Notes under the pieces: generated by a model
Databases searched by the model: none
Seen by the model: the letters and a program-made list of their open reading frames with translations, nothing else
Told to the model about the DNA's origin: nothing
Translations under genes and position numbers: made by a program
Assembly: GCA_002492725.1 (NCBI GenBank)
Contig: DLAF01000054.1
Span: forward strand, 1 to 38,456
Origin: Lachnospiraceae bacterium UBA7054
GTDB lineage: Bacteria > Bacillota > Clostridia > Lachnospirales > Lachnospiraceae
Length of the DNA stretch: 38,456 nucleotides
Reading direction: 5' to 3'
Shown here: positions 8,201 through 15,687 of the stretch, in pieces
How positions within the stretch are numbered: position 1 is the first letter of the stretch
Layout: the number at the start of each line of letters is the position of its first letter

Positions 8201-9445
8201 TCACACCCGCATCCGTCTCGCCCAGCCCTTCACGGCAGGTCTCAGGCACAAAACGCCGATTGCGAACGGCACCCAGATGATCAAATACGGCGACCAGATA
8301 TAGTGACCGAACAGATGGAAGGTATTTGTACGGAACACATCCGAGCCGCTCCCCACCAGAGGCAGCAGATCAAACGTCTTTTCCAGCCACATGGGTACCT
8401 TTTCATGGAAAGCCATAGGCCCGTAGGATACCGCCAGACTTAAGAGAAGCGCCAGCACATGGTTCTTACAAAGAGCCGAGAACAGCATGACCACTCCCGC
8501 AAATCCCAGCGCGCCAAGCAGGGCAAAGGCAAACTCGTAAATCTCCGCCTGCAGCATATTCATGGGCGCAATCGCGATCATCTTCATCATCTGAATGGGC
8601 ATATCCCAGCCTTCCGTCCCCAGATAGATAAGCTGTAACAGGATCACGCCCACCGCAACCATAGAAAACAACTCCAGCGTAAAGGCTATGCCCGTGAGGA
8701 TCTTTGCGGCTGCAAGATTCTTCCAGCCGTTTCTCGTCGTCAAAAGCAGCGGACTGGTGTTGTCATGCCACTCCCCGGCAAAGAGGGCGGAAAGGACAAT
8801 GGCGAGAAACAACGCCAGAACAATTCCAAACTCGGATAGTTGAGAACTCAGAAGCGTCCTCCAGCCTTCCACCCAGACCCACGAAAAAGGTTCCTTCACT
8901 TTTTCATTGATCCGTAAAAGATAGTCCCGCTCTGCACCGGTCTGCCCACTGATCTCAAGGAAGGTATCGACGGCTTTTTCCCGTCTCTCATAAATCCCGG
9001 TGAGCTTTTCCGCCTCCACATAACCGCTCATCACTGTAACGCCGAGCATATCTGCCCTCTCTAACTCCGGATAGAGCGTCGCAAGCATACTGTTGACCAT
9101 CGACCATCCCGAATTTTGATATTGTTGACGTGTTTCCACGCTCTCCTTGCCCTGCGTCCTTCTTTCTTCATCCAGCAATGCAGAAAGCTGCTGATAATCC
9201 CTTACCCATTCCTGTAAGGTTTCATCCGTCAGCACCCCGTATTTCCGTCCATAGGTCTGACAGTTTTTAATGTTCTCGTACCCGTCAAAGTTGTGACCAT
9301 TATAATTTCCCTTTATACTTCCGTAGGTCATCCACTGATACACCATAAAACTAATGCCTATTATATAGAGCAGACACAGCAGGACGCAAATTCTGGTACT
9401 CGTTTTCCGCCACAGTTTTTTATGTTCTAACTTAAATAATTCCAT
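8201..9445 (-). CDS. ABC-2 type transporter permease
   Basis: A 414-aa integral membrane protein. One N-terminal helix (ICVLLCLLYIIGISFMVY) is followed by a ~170-residue extracytoplasmic domain and then about five helices in the C-terminal half, ending in a basic tail. The pattern of first helix, large outer loop and helix bundle is typical of ABC-2 permeases of the multidrug or lantibiotic-immunity type. It is the last gene of the sigma factor unit and pairs with the ATPase upstream (43-bp gap). The ATG at 9445 (MELFKLEHKKLWRK) is chosen because AAAGGAG lies 9 nt upstream. The in-frame codon at 9472 lacks a site. Confidence 0.85.
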   Translation of the reverse strand: MELFKLEHKKLWRKTSTRICVLLCLLYIIGISFMVYQWMTYGSIKGNYNGHNFDGYENIKNCQTYGRKYGVLTDETLQEWVRDYQQLSALLDEERRTQGKESVETRQQYQNSGWSMVNSMLATLYPELERADMLGVTVMSGYVEAEKLTGIYERREKAVDTFLEISGQTGAERDYLLRINEKVKEPFSWVWVEGWRTLLSSQLSEFGIVLALFLAIVLSALFAGEWHDNTSPLLLTTRNGWKNLAAAKILTGIAFTLELFSMVAVGVILLQLIYLGTEGWDMPIQMMKMIAIAPMNMLQAEIYEFAFALLGALGFAGVVMLFSALCKNHVLALLLSLAVSYGPMAFHEKVPMWLEKTFDLLPLVGSGSDVFRTNTFHLFGHYIWSPYLIIWVPFAIGVLCLRPAVKGWARRMRV

Positions 9446-9488
9446 TGCCGCTTTCTCCTTTCGATCCTTCATTTAGTCTGGCAATCGC

Positions 9489-10349
9489 CTACTCACGGAA
9501 ACTTTGCAGATATAAATCCTCCAGCGTCGCATCGCAGGGCACCGCCTGCTCCGCGGGTCTGTCATCCGACAAAATGCGCAGCACCACCTGTTCCCCCTCA
9601 TGCCGCAGATTGGCGACCGCCGCCTTCTCCTGCCAGACTTTTGCCTCCGTCGGAGAGACCGCAAGCTCCCAGACCTTTCCTTCCGCTTTTTTCGTCAATT
9701 CCGCAACCGTGCCCTGTGATACCAGCTTCCCTTTCCGCATCAGCAGCACCTCATCCGCGATTGCCTCGATATCCGACACAATATGGGTGGATAAAATGAC
9801 AATTCTGCCCGCAGCATAGTCGGAAATCAGATTTCGAAACCGCACCCGCTCCTTCGGGTCAAGTCCCGCCGTCGGTTCATCCAGAATCAATATCTTCGGC
9901 TCATTCAAAAGCGCCTGCGCAATCCCCACACGCTGCTTCATGCCGCCCGAAAAAGTCTTCACCTTTTTCGACGCTGCTTCGGTTAAGCCAACGACTTCCA
10001 AAAGTTCATCCGCCCGTTTTCCCGCCTCCTCCCGTGGAATGCCCTTGAGCGCCGCCATGTACAGCAGGAATTCCTTCGCCGTGTAGTTCGGATAATAGCC
10101 GAAATCCTGCGGCAGATATCCTAGTAAATCCCTGTAATCGGCGCCAAGGGCGGTTATCTCCTTACCGTCCAGAAAAACCTCTCCTGCCGTAGCTTCCAAA
10201 ATAGCACACAGCATACGCATCAGCGTTGTCTTACCCGCGCCGTTTTCTCCCAACAGCCCGTATACCCCCGGCTTCATCACCGTGCTAACGCAATCCACCG
10301 CTATTTTTCTGCCATAATGCTTTGTCAGCCGATCAATCGATAATTCCAT
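9489..10349 (-). CDS. ABC transporter ATP-binding protein
   Basis: This 286-aa nucleotide-binding subunit has Walker A GENGAGKTT (residues ~34-42), Q-loop in LPQDFG, signature SGGMKQR, Walker B ILILDEPTAGLD, and the H-loop in STHIVSD. The C-terminal 80 residues form the small regulatory extension common in DrrA/CcmA-type exporters. It would power the permease encoded just downstream, and perhaps the 255-aa membrane protein upstream as a second half. Its start overlaps the end of that upstream gene by 17 bp and has AAGGGAGG, an arrangement typical of translational coupling. The substrate is unknown. Confidence 0.95.
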   Translation of the reverse strand: MELSIDRLTKHYGRKIAVDCVSTVMKPGVYGLLGENGAGKTTLMRMLCAILEATAGEVFLDGKEITALGADYRDLLGYLPQDFGYYPNYTAKEFLLYMAALKGIPREEAGKRADELLEVVGLTEAASKKVKTFSGGMKQRVGIAQALLNEPKILILDEPTAGLDPKERVRFRNLISDYAAGRIVILSTHIVSDIEAIADEVLLMRKGKLVSQGTVAELTKKAEGKVWELAVSPTEAKVWQEKAAVANLRHEGEQVVLRILSDDRPAEQAVPCDATLEDLYLQSFRE

Positions 10350-11100
10350 ATCCTTTTCCCTCCCTTTTCATTTCCCAAATAAAACCAATCTCTCTGCCAA
10401 AAAATCCGGCAAATAAGAAAAACAGCACCATCCAAAATCCCGCCGCGGACGCTTCATATGCCTGCGGCATCGTCTTTGCTAAGATTGCCCAGCCCACGCA
10501 GGAACCTGCCGTCGCTGCCATACAGACTGGCAACCGCTCCTTTCTCCGCAGTCTGATGAATCGCAGGAAGGCTGTCATAGCGACCAGATACGGCACCAGC
10601 CCGTAAAGAATCATCCGTCCGATTCCTTCACCAGACTGCCGCAGATACAGGGCAAGCCATAAAACGACCGTGATACAGACAAGATTCGCCGCCCCCGCAA
10701 GGAGGAGTTTTGCAAGTATAATTTCTGTCCCCGATGCCCTTGTGACCGCCTCCATCTCTCCCATTTTGTAATACTGGCTGCGAAGCAGTACGGGCATGAC
10801 GGCAAGCGCAAACAGTGGCGTAAAAACGGAGATATAGTACGATACCTTATCTATTGTCCCCAGCCACACACAGACGAAAAGCAATACCCCCGCCTGTATA
10901 CCAAGGATTGAAAGTCCTTCAAACCGAAAAACATCCGACAAAAACTGCCAGAAACCCGTCCTCTTTTCTGCAAGGCTTTCCAGTTGTTCGTACATGATTT
11001 CTCTGCATCCTGCCACAGTCTCTCTCTTTTTTTCGTTCCGTACCGTTGCTTCCTGTTGTAAAGCGCCCCGCAAAAATGCCTTAAACTCTCTATCTTTCAT
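10333..11100 (-). CDS. Six-helix membrane protein of the sigma/ABC unit
   Basis: A cytosolic N-terminus of about 60 charged residues (MKDREFKAFLRGALQQEA onwards) precedes about six membrane helices in 255 aa. Similar proteins occur next to ECF sigma factors and ABC ATPases in Clostridia. Position directly behind the sigma gene suggests an anti-sigma role, or a second permease subunit; neither is shown by a motif. I do not see a ZAS zinc motif (HxxxCxxC). The ATG at 11100 is favoured, 7 nt after AAAGGAG. A GTG at 11106 is also in frame. The start overlaps the sigma factor stop by 11 bp. Confidence 0.7.
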   Translation of the reverse strand: MKDREFKAFLRGALQQEATVRNEKKRETVAGCREIMYEQLESLAEKRTGFWQFLSDVFRFEGLSILGIQAGVLLFVCVWLGTIDKVSYYISVFTPLFALAVMPVLLRSQYYKMGEMEAVTRASGTEIILAKLLLAGAANLVCITVVLWLALYLRQSGEGIGRMILYGLVPYLVAMTAFLRFIRLRRKERLPVCMAATAGSCVGWAILAKTMPQAYEASAAGFWMVLFFLFAGFFGREIGFIWEMKREGKGYGIID

Positions 11101-11605
11101 CCCCACGCTCCTTTCTCATCAGCCGCAGCGCATTGCGGACGCGACTCTGCGCCGTCCGCCTGCTGCCGCCCATCACCTCCGCGATCTGTGCAAATCCCAG
11201 TTCCTGACCGAAGCGGAGAAGCACCGCCTCCCTCTGTACGTCTGACAAAACACTGAGCAGACGGCTGATCTCCTCCCGATGCTCTGCCTGTGCAATCTCA
11301 TTTTGCTCATCTGCTATCTCCTCCGCATCCTCCAGCGAATAAAAAGACATTTTCCTGCTCTCATCAATGCACAGTCGGTTGGCTATCGTGTACAGATAGG
11401 ATTTGAACCTGTTCCTGCCCTTGTAGCGCGGCAGACTGCGGAATAGTTTCAAAAAAGTTTCCTGCGTCAAGTCCTCCGCCTTCTCCCGATTGGAACAATG
11501 CCAGCCGCAGTACCGCAGGATGGCGGCATAATAGCGGTCGATCAGTTCTTCCGCCGCTGTTTCGTCACCGCGTTTGATCTTGTCAATCAATTCGTCGTCG
11601 CTCAC
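11090..11605 (-). CDS. ECF-type RNA polymerase sigma factor
   Basis: The 171-aa protein has region 2 (RYYAAILRYCGWHC, AEDLTQETFLKLFRSLPRYK, RFKSYLYTIANRLCID) and region 4 (LSVLSDVQREAVLLRFGQEL, FAQIAEVMGGSRRTAQSRV). There is no region 1 or 3, so it belongs to the ECF group. It would direct polymerase to a small regulon, probably including its own unit. The GTG at 11605 is the start because AGGAGG lies 9 nt upstream; the open frame extends to 11791 but there is no site further up. It begins a unit with the membrane protein, ABC ATPase and permease, with each start overlapping or close to the previous stop. Confidence 0.92.
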   Translation of the reverse strand: MSDDELIDKIKRGDETAAEELIDRYYAAILRYCGWHCSNREKAEDLTQETFLKLFRSLPRYKGRNRFKSYLYTIANRLCIDESRKMSFYSLEDAEEIADEQNEIAQAEHREEISRLLSVLSDVQREAVLLRFGQELGFAQIAEVMGGSRRTAQSRVRNALRLMRKERGDER

Positions 11606-11729
11606 GTTATACCGCCTCCTTTCTGGTATCCTATCTCTCAGATGCTGTAATTCTTGAGACGTAGATTGCTGAATTTGCGTCTGCTTAATAATAATAACGA
11701 AACAGACCTCCAAAAGGATTAATAAATGC

Positions 11730-11767
11730 AAAAAAAGAAAAGGTAAAGGATTTCCCTCTACCTTTTC
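11730..11767 (-). terminator. Terminator at the end of the SEDS-like gene
   Basis: On the minus strand GAAAAGGTA (complement of 11759-11767) pairs exactly with TACCTTTTC (complement of 11737-11745), followed by seven T residues (11730-11736). The stem includes the last codons and stop of the SEDS-like gene. It separates that gene from the sigma factor unit. Confidence 0.75.
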
Positions 11768-13089
11768 TCCCATTTTACCGTCAATCTCCACGTTGGTCGC
11801 TGCAAGGTCTCGTCCGTGAGAATTCTCTCATTACGATAAATACTGAGCAACAGCCCAATCAGCACCGCATAGGTCATTCCCGTACACGCGCTGTAGGTCA
11901 CGAACGGAAACTGCATGGAACTCACCGGATAATATCCCGTATTGATCAGGATCCCTTCCAGACAATTGATCAAAATCACCATAAAGCAGGCGGCGGACAG
12001 CATAAACCCAAGCTGGTTTTTCTGTCGCCTTGCAATCTCAAATGCCCGTACGACCACTGCCGCAAAGGCTGCGACCAAGGCTGCGCCTGCCAGAATCCCG
12101 TAATGACATACCAGCTGCAGCAAAATGAACGGCTCCGTAACATAGTATCCAATCATATTTTCGCTTTGGAACATACTGTTATCGGCAGTGCCGATCAGTC
12201 TTGCCGTCTCCCATTTCTGCCTGAGCCACAAATAAATGTAACCGGCCTCCTTTGCGTAATGTTCCGGATGCAGACATGCCTGCAGGCGTTGTGACTGATA
12301 GCCGTGTCCGAATAAGATGACAGATCCCATTACGAGAGCCGCCGGCAATAACAACAGCACGCCTGCCGCAGCTGCCGTCGCAGTCCTACTGCGCACCAAA
12401 AACCACCCTTTTGCAATCGCAATGACCAGCAGAATCGTACACATCATATAGATATTTGCCGCTGTCGGCAGACCAGAAAGGGAATAGGTCAAATATGCAA
12501 TAACCACCTGCATTCCCATTGCCCATATCACCGCAAAATATCCTCTTTTTCTCAACCGATACAGAATTCCCACAAAAACAGGAAGATAGAGATAACCCAG
12601 CATGAAACTTACAGTCCTTCCCGCCATCATAGTAAATATCCGACCGATCAGCATGGCAGCGGTTGCAAATGCAAAGATTCCGTAAGCATATCTGGCGATA
12701 AAGCTGTAGTCCAGAAAATACATGCCGGTCATCACCCCAAAAGAAAGAAGTAATACAACACATTGTTTCGCAATATTCTGCGGACTCAGTGATACATCAC
12801 TCACCTTCCAGAGAAGGAAGGAACCTGCTATGTGAAATAGAAATGCCATTCCGATCAGCTTGTAATCAACCTGCGGACGATGGATCCTGTCCAACTCCAC
12901 GCCGACTTCCACCGGATCACCCATCTCGCGAACCGCCCTTTCGACCGCGTCCTCATGCGCTTCGCCCGCTTCTTCATAAGCCGCCGCCTGATCGGTGATA
13001 TGGTCGGATAATTCTCTTGCAATACCGTCTCTTGCCCTGACACAACGAATCTGTTCCGTGACACTTCCAATAAAAGCTTCTTTTGTCAT
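11758..13089 (-). CDS. SEDS-like (FtsW/RodA/SpoVE-related) membrane protein with N-terminal HAAS-type domain
   Basis: A 443-aa protein. Residues ~1-75 form a soluble helical domain (ARELSDHITDQAAAYEEAGE, ERAVREMGDPVEVG) of the kind that precedes PadR-linked permeases. About ten membrane helices follow. The last helices resemble SEDS glycosyltransferases: HYGILAGAALV, then INCLEGILINTGYYPVSSMQ and FPFVTYSACTGMTYAVLIGL. The loop that carries the essential Asp in RodA/FtsW appears to read VTEPFILL here, so activity is uncertain. The ATG at 13089 overlaps the PadR stop by 4 bp (ATGA), which shows the two are co-translated. A cell-envelope role under PadR control is inferred. Confidence 0.72.
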   Translation of the reverse strand: MTKEAFIGSVTEQIRCVRARDGIARELSDHITDQAAAYEEAGEAHEDAVERAVREMGDPVEVGVELDRIHRPQVDYKLIGMAFLFHIAGSFLLWKVSDVSLSPQNIAKQCVVLLLSFGVMTGMYFLDYSFIARYAYGIFAFATAAMLIGRIFTMMAGRTVSFMLGYLYLPVFVGILYRLRKRGYFAVIWAMGMQVVIAYLTYSLSGLPTAANIYMMCTILLVIAIAKGWFLVRSRTATAAAAGVLLLLPAALVMGSVILFGHGYQSQRLQACLHPEHYAKEAGYIYLWLRQKWETARLIGTADNSMFQSENMIGYYVTEPFILLQLVCHYGILAGAALVAAFAAVVVRAFEIARRQKNQLGFMLSAACFMVILINCLEGILINTGYYPVSSMQFPFVTYSACTGMTYAVLIGLLLSIYRNERILTDETLQRPTWRLTVKWEKR

Positions 13090-13418
13090 CCCGTAACCAC
13101 CCCCAGCACCCTGACCACCGCAGTCTGATATTCCTGCCATTCCTCGGTTCTGGATCGCAGATACTTTTTTCCTGCTTTGGTGATACTGTAATATTTGCGC
13201 TGTTTTCCGTTCACTTCATCCTCATAGGAAGTCAGATAGTTCTTTCCCTCCAGGGAATGAAGCAGCGGATAGAGCGTCCCCGCCTTTAACACAAAAACAT
13301 TTTCGGATTTTTTCTGCAAGGTTTCAATCATCTCATAACCGTACATATCCTTCTCTTCCAAAAGACGAAGGATCAGCATGGAGGTGCTTCCTGAGATCAG
13401 TGCTTTGTCGATTGCCAT
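13086..13418 (-). CDS. PadR family transcriptional regulator
   Basis: A 110-aa winged-helix repressor with the PadR signature: SMLILRLLEEKDMYGYEMIE, then KAGTLYPLLHSLEGKNYLTS and the wing GKQRKYYSITKAGKKYL. It is the short (subfamily s2) form with a reduced C-terminal dimer helix. It probably represses its own promoter, which contains two palindromes, and thereby the overlapping SEDS-like gene. In known members an envelope-active compound or phenolic ligand releases the protein; the ligand here is unknown. AAAGGAG lies 8 nt before the ATG at 13418. Confidence 0.95.
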   Translation of the reverse strand: MAIDKALISGSTSMLILRLLEEKDMYGYEMIETLQKKSENVFVLKAGTLYPLLHSLEGKNYLTSYEDEVNGKQRKYYSITKAGKKYLRSRTEEWQEYQTAVVRVLGVVTG

Positions 13419-13438
13419 GATATCGCTCCTTTCACCAC

Positions 13439-13480
13439 ATATAGATTATCTATATATCCATTATAGATAGACCATCTATA
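13439..13480. promoter_or_regulatory. Two palindromic operators, probably for PadR
   Basis: Site 1 is TATAGAT-T-ATCTATA at 13440-13454, extending one more base pair each side. Site 2 is TATAGAT-AGACC-ATCTATA at 13462-13480. The half-sites are identical and the centres are 24 bp apart. Site 2 covers the promoter spacer and part of the -10, and site 1 covers the start region. Confidence 0.75.
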
Positions 13481-13488
13481 TATGTCAA
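13460..13488 (-). promoter_or_regulatory. Consensus sigma-A promoter of the PadR operon
   Basis: On the minus strand TTGACA (complement of 13483-13488) and TATAAT (complement of 13460-13465) are exactly 17 nt apart. Both hexamers are perfect, which predicts a strong promoter that needs repression. Confidence 0.88.
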
Positions 13489-13549
13489 GCGATTTCCATC
13501 CAGTATTCTTACGATATCAAAAATTATCGCTGCCGCTATTTCCTATAGA

Positions 13550-13582
13550 ATGAAAAGGCACCATGCAGCAAGTGCATGGTGC
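13550..13582 (-). terminator. Terminator of the MarR-GNAT operon
   Basis: GCACCATGCA (13558-13567) pairs perfectly with TGCATGGTGC (13573-13582) around a 5-nt loop. On the minus strand the stem is followed by CTTTTCATT. It lies 48 nt after the GNAT stop. Confidence 0.75.
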
Positions 13583-13629
13583 AAATATGAAAAGCAGCAG
13601 CAGTTTGATATCTCTGTTACAAATGAAAA

Positions 13630-14112
13630 TTATAAATCCAGTCTCATATAAATCGCTGTACTCATGGGACTGTTATTATAACAATCTATTTTATAAAAGC
13701 CAAATTTTTCATACATATGTATCGCCTTTTCCAAAAAAGGAAGCGTATCCAACAGCATATGGGAGTATCCGATTTCTCTGGCGTCGCCGATGATTTTCTC
13801 TACCAGCAGATTACCAATCTTGTGCTCTCGAAACTGTGGTCTGACATAAAGCCGTTTCATCTCACAATTCTTCTCATCTATCTGTTTCAGACCGATGCAG
13901 CCTGCGGCTTCGCCATCACAGAAGACCAAATACAATCTTCCCATCGGCATACCGTACTTTTCTTCTAAATGATCGATTTCCCGCTCATAATTCTGAATTG
14001 TAAGATATTCCCGAAAGGCATTGTCATTTTCTACTAACATATTGGTATATTCCGTAAACAACATATGGATTTCCTTTGTGTGCCCATAAGCCGGAACCAT
14101 TACAATCTTCAT
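13630..14112 (-). CDS. GNAT family N-acetyltransferase
   Basis: A 160-aa acetyl-CoA-dependent acyltransferase. Motif A is present as MKRLYVRPQFREHKIGNLLV, with the R/Q-x-x-G-x-G/A-type loop read as REHKIG. Strand 4 (RLYLVFCDGEAAGCIGLK) and the end YEKFGFYKI match the fold. This arrangement resembles the small GNAT proteins that sit behind MarR regulators. The substrate is not predictable. The ATG at 14112 follows AAAGGAAAA, and a GTG directly before it is less likely. The gene lies 29 bp after marR on the same strand and ends at a clear hairpin terminator. Confidence 0.9.
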   Translation of the reverse strand: MKIVMVPAYGHTKEIHMLFTEYTNMLVENDNAFREYLTIQNYEREIDHLEEKYGMPMGRLYLVFCDGEAAGCIGLKQIDEKNCEMKRLYVRPQFREHKIGNLLVEKIIGDAREIGYSHMLLDTLPFLEKAIHMYEKFGFYKIDCYNNSPMSTAIYMRLDL

Positions 14113-14141
14113 CACACTTTTCCTTTTTTCAAATTTATTTT

Positions 14142-14573
14142 CTATTCATATTTCCGCATAGTCTTTTCAATCAGTATCATTGCCTCACACAATCTGTCGC
14201 AATCTTCACTTTCCATATTTTTTAGTTTTTCAAAAATCTGGTTGTCGGCATTTTGATCGATTCGTTTTGCTTCCTCCACTCCTGTCTTTGTTAAATACAG
14301 CTGCTTAATCCCTTTGCTCCCCAAAACAAGTTTTTTGGTTATCGATCCATTTTTTTCAAGCTTTGCAAGAATCCTGCTTACATAACTTTTGTCCATGTTC
14401 AGATGCTTGCAAATTTCAGTGGCATTAATCCCCTGATTCTGATAGATTTCAAACAATACCCTTGATTCCGGCCATGAAATTTTTGTTCCTAAATAACCTT
14501 TATTCATCACATCTAGCCATATCGTATAATATCGGTTAAATTGTCTTATTCTTTTAATGATATTCTTATTCAT
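14142..14573 (-). CDS. MarR family transcriptional regulator
   Basis: This 143-aa winged-helix protein has the MarR core SWPESRVLFEIYQNQGINAT, recognition helix region CKHLNMDKSYVSRILAKLEK, and wing around LGSKGIKQLYLTKTG. Helices at both ends would form the dimer interface. It precedes a GNAT gene by 29 bp, so the pair forms an operon. A perfect palindrome sits between its promoter and start codon, so autoregulation is likely. The inducer is unknown. The ribosome site is weak (GGAATAGAG before the ATG at 14573). Confidence 0.92.
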   Translation of the reverse strand: MNKNIIKRIRQFNRYYTIWLDVMNKGYLGTKISWPESRVLFEIYQNQGINATEICKHLNMDKSYVSRILAKLEKNGSITKKLVLGSKGIKQLYLTKTGVEEAKRIDQNADNQIFEKLKNMESEDCDRLCEAMILIEKTMRKYE

Positions 14574-14591
14574 GCTCTATTCCGTTATTTA

Positions 14592-14608
14592 AGTTGACTT
14601 TATCAACT
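14592..14608. promoter_or_regulatory. Palindrome downstream of the marR promoter (candidate operator)
   Basis: AGTTGA (14592-14597) and TCAACT (14603-14608) flank a 5-nt spacer. The site falls just after the -10 box of the marR promoter, where a bound MarR dimer would block transcription. Confidence 0.6.
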
Positions 14609-14611
14609 CTT

Positions 14612-14640
14612 ATCATATCGTTCTGCGTTGCTATTGTCAA
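14612..14640 (-). promoter_or_regulatory. Sigma-A promoter of the MarR-GNAT operon
   Basis: On the minus strand a perfect TTGACA (complement of 14635-14640) and TATGAT (complement of 14612-14617) are separated by 17 nt. Confidence 0.82.
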
Positions 14641-14652
14641 CTGCTAAAATGC

Positions 14653-14681
14653 AAAAAAGAGGCGTGTGAGATTCACACGCC
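14653..14681 (-). terminator. Terminator of the CD3324-RNHCP operon
   Basis: GGCGTGTGA (14661-14669) pairs with TCACACGCC (14673-14681) around a 3-nt loop. The minus strand continues as TCTTTTTT (14653-14660). It follows the RNHCP gene stop by about 8 nt. Confidence 0.88.
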
Positions 14682-14688
14682 CTAAAAA

Positions 14689-15114
14689 TCAGGATATCCT
14701 GCCCTCTCCGCCCATCAACCTCGTCATCTCCTCAATCCGCTCAATCGGAAACGGCGATGACGTCAGCGGTTTCATGGCAATGGACATTAATTTCATAGGA
14801 TTATCGTCCGCCGCGATCCGGTTGGAACTCATCTGTCCGCACTGACGGCAGCGGTGTATGATCGCCCACTCGCCGTTTTTCCTGACCCAGACTGCCACCG
14901 GTTCCATATAGCCGCCGCAGTCCGAGGCACGGTCTCCCGGTTCAACATCCACATGCAGGCTTGTCAGACAATTTGGGCAATGATTTCTGTGTTTGCTGCC
15001 CGCTCCTTCGGGAATCACCTGCCGCCCACAGACTTTACATACAAAAGTCTCATCGCAAGCATGATTTTTATAATATCCTTTTTCGAACATCTTTCTTTTA
15101 TTTTCTCTATTCAA
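14689..15114 (-). CDS. RNHCP-domain zinc protein
   Basis: A 141-aa cytosolic protein with the RNHCP domain. Cys pair CKVCG, then the namesake KHRNHCPNC, a further CGGYMEP segment and a final HRCRQCGQ pair, together fit two zinc sites. The molecular role of the family is unknown to me. The start is a TTG at 15114, placed 8 nt after GTAGGAGG. The first in-frame ATG (MFEKGYYK) has no good site. The TTG overlaps the last 8 bp of the HTH gene upstream, so the two are translationally coupled and probably work together. A strong terminator follows. Confidence 0.88.
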   Translation of the reverse strand: MNRENKRKMFEKGYYKNHACDETFVCKVCGRQVIPEGAGSKHRNHCPNCLTSLHVDVEPGDRASDCGGYMEPVAVWVRKNGEWAIIHRCRQCGQMSSNRIAADDNPMKLMSIAMKPLTSSPFPIERIEEMTRLMGGEGRIS

Positions 15115-15421
15115 TTTTATATCCTCCTACCCCACATTTCTCCATAGGAGGTTTCATTTGCATTTCCCTTAAGATTCTCTGTATGCTCTTTTCCGTCAGA
15201 TAATAACGCAGTGCCAGCTCTTTGGTCGAAACACCATTTCGATGCTGTTCCAGAATCTGCTCGTTTCTGCGCCATAGCTTTTCATTCACGCCCGTGGAAG
15301 ATCCCCACCTCTTTCGGCACTCTTTTTTCTTCGGCACATAGATTGCTTCGCCGCTCACATACGATTGCAAAATCTCAAGAATATTTTCCGGCAGAATATC
15401 ATCCGCCCGTTTATAGCTCAT
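15107..15421 (-). CDS. CD3324 family helix-turn-helix protein
   Basis: A 104-aa protein beginning MSYKRADDILPENILEILQS, the typical opening of the CD3324 family, followed by YVSGEAIYVPKK and a tryptophan-containing RKRWG motif. The C-terminal part (GVSTKELALRYYLTEKSIQR) is a homeodomain-like HTH. It is probably a small DNA-binding regulator. The ATG at 15421 has a strong AGGAGG. It forms a two-gene operon with the RNHCP protein. A long inverted repeat lies about 30-75 nt upstream. Confidence 0.85.
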   Translation of the reverse strand: MSYKRADDILPENILEILQSYVSGEAIYVPKKKECRKRWGSSTGVNEKLWRRNEQILEQHRNGVSTKELALRYYLTEKSIQRILREMQMKPPMEKCGVGGYKIE

Positions 15422-15452
15422 AGCTGCCTCCTAATCGTTACTTTTAGGAAGA

Positions 15453-15495
15453 GCAATGGCTATCACAATTTACGTTTCAATGTCATAGCCATTGC
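15453..15495. repeat. Perfect 11-bp inverted repeat upstream of the CD3324 gene
   Basis: GCAATGGCTAT (15453-15463) pairs exactly with ATAGCCATTGC (15485-15495) around a 21-nt loop. No T-run follows on either strand. The rest of the gap (15496-15687) shows nothing I can interpret. Confidence 0.6.
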
Positions 15496-15687
15496 GCTAT
15501 GATACCCGGGTCTCCTTCTTCATGCGTTCTTCTCCCTTCTTTACTTTACTATGCTGTGCAAGACGCTAAACGCTCTCCAAAAAGCCGCTATGCCACAAGG
15601 AGTCATGATTTTCTCGCGCGTCTCATACGCTCTTATTTTACATGCGGCTGACAGAAAATACAACCTCACAAAAAATTACAAGTATTC

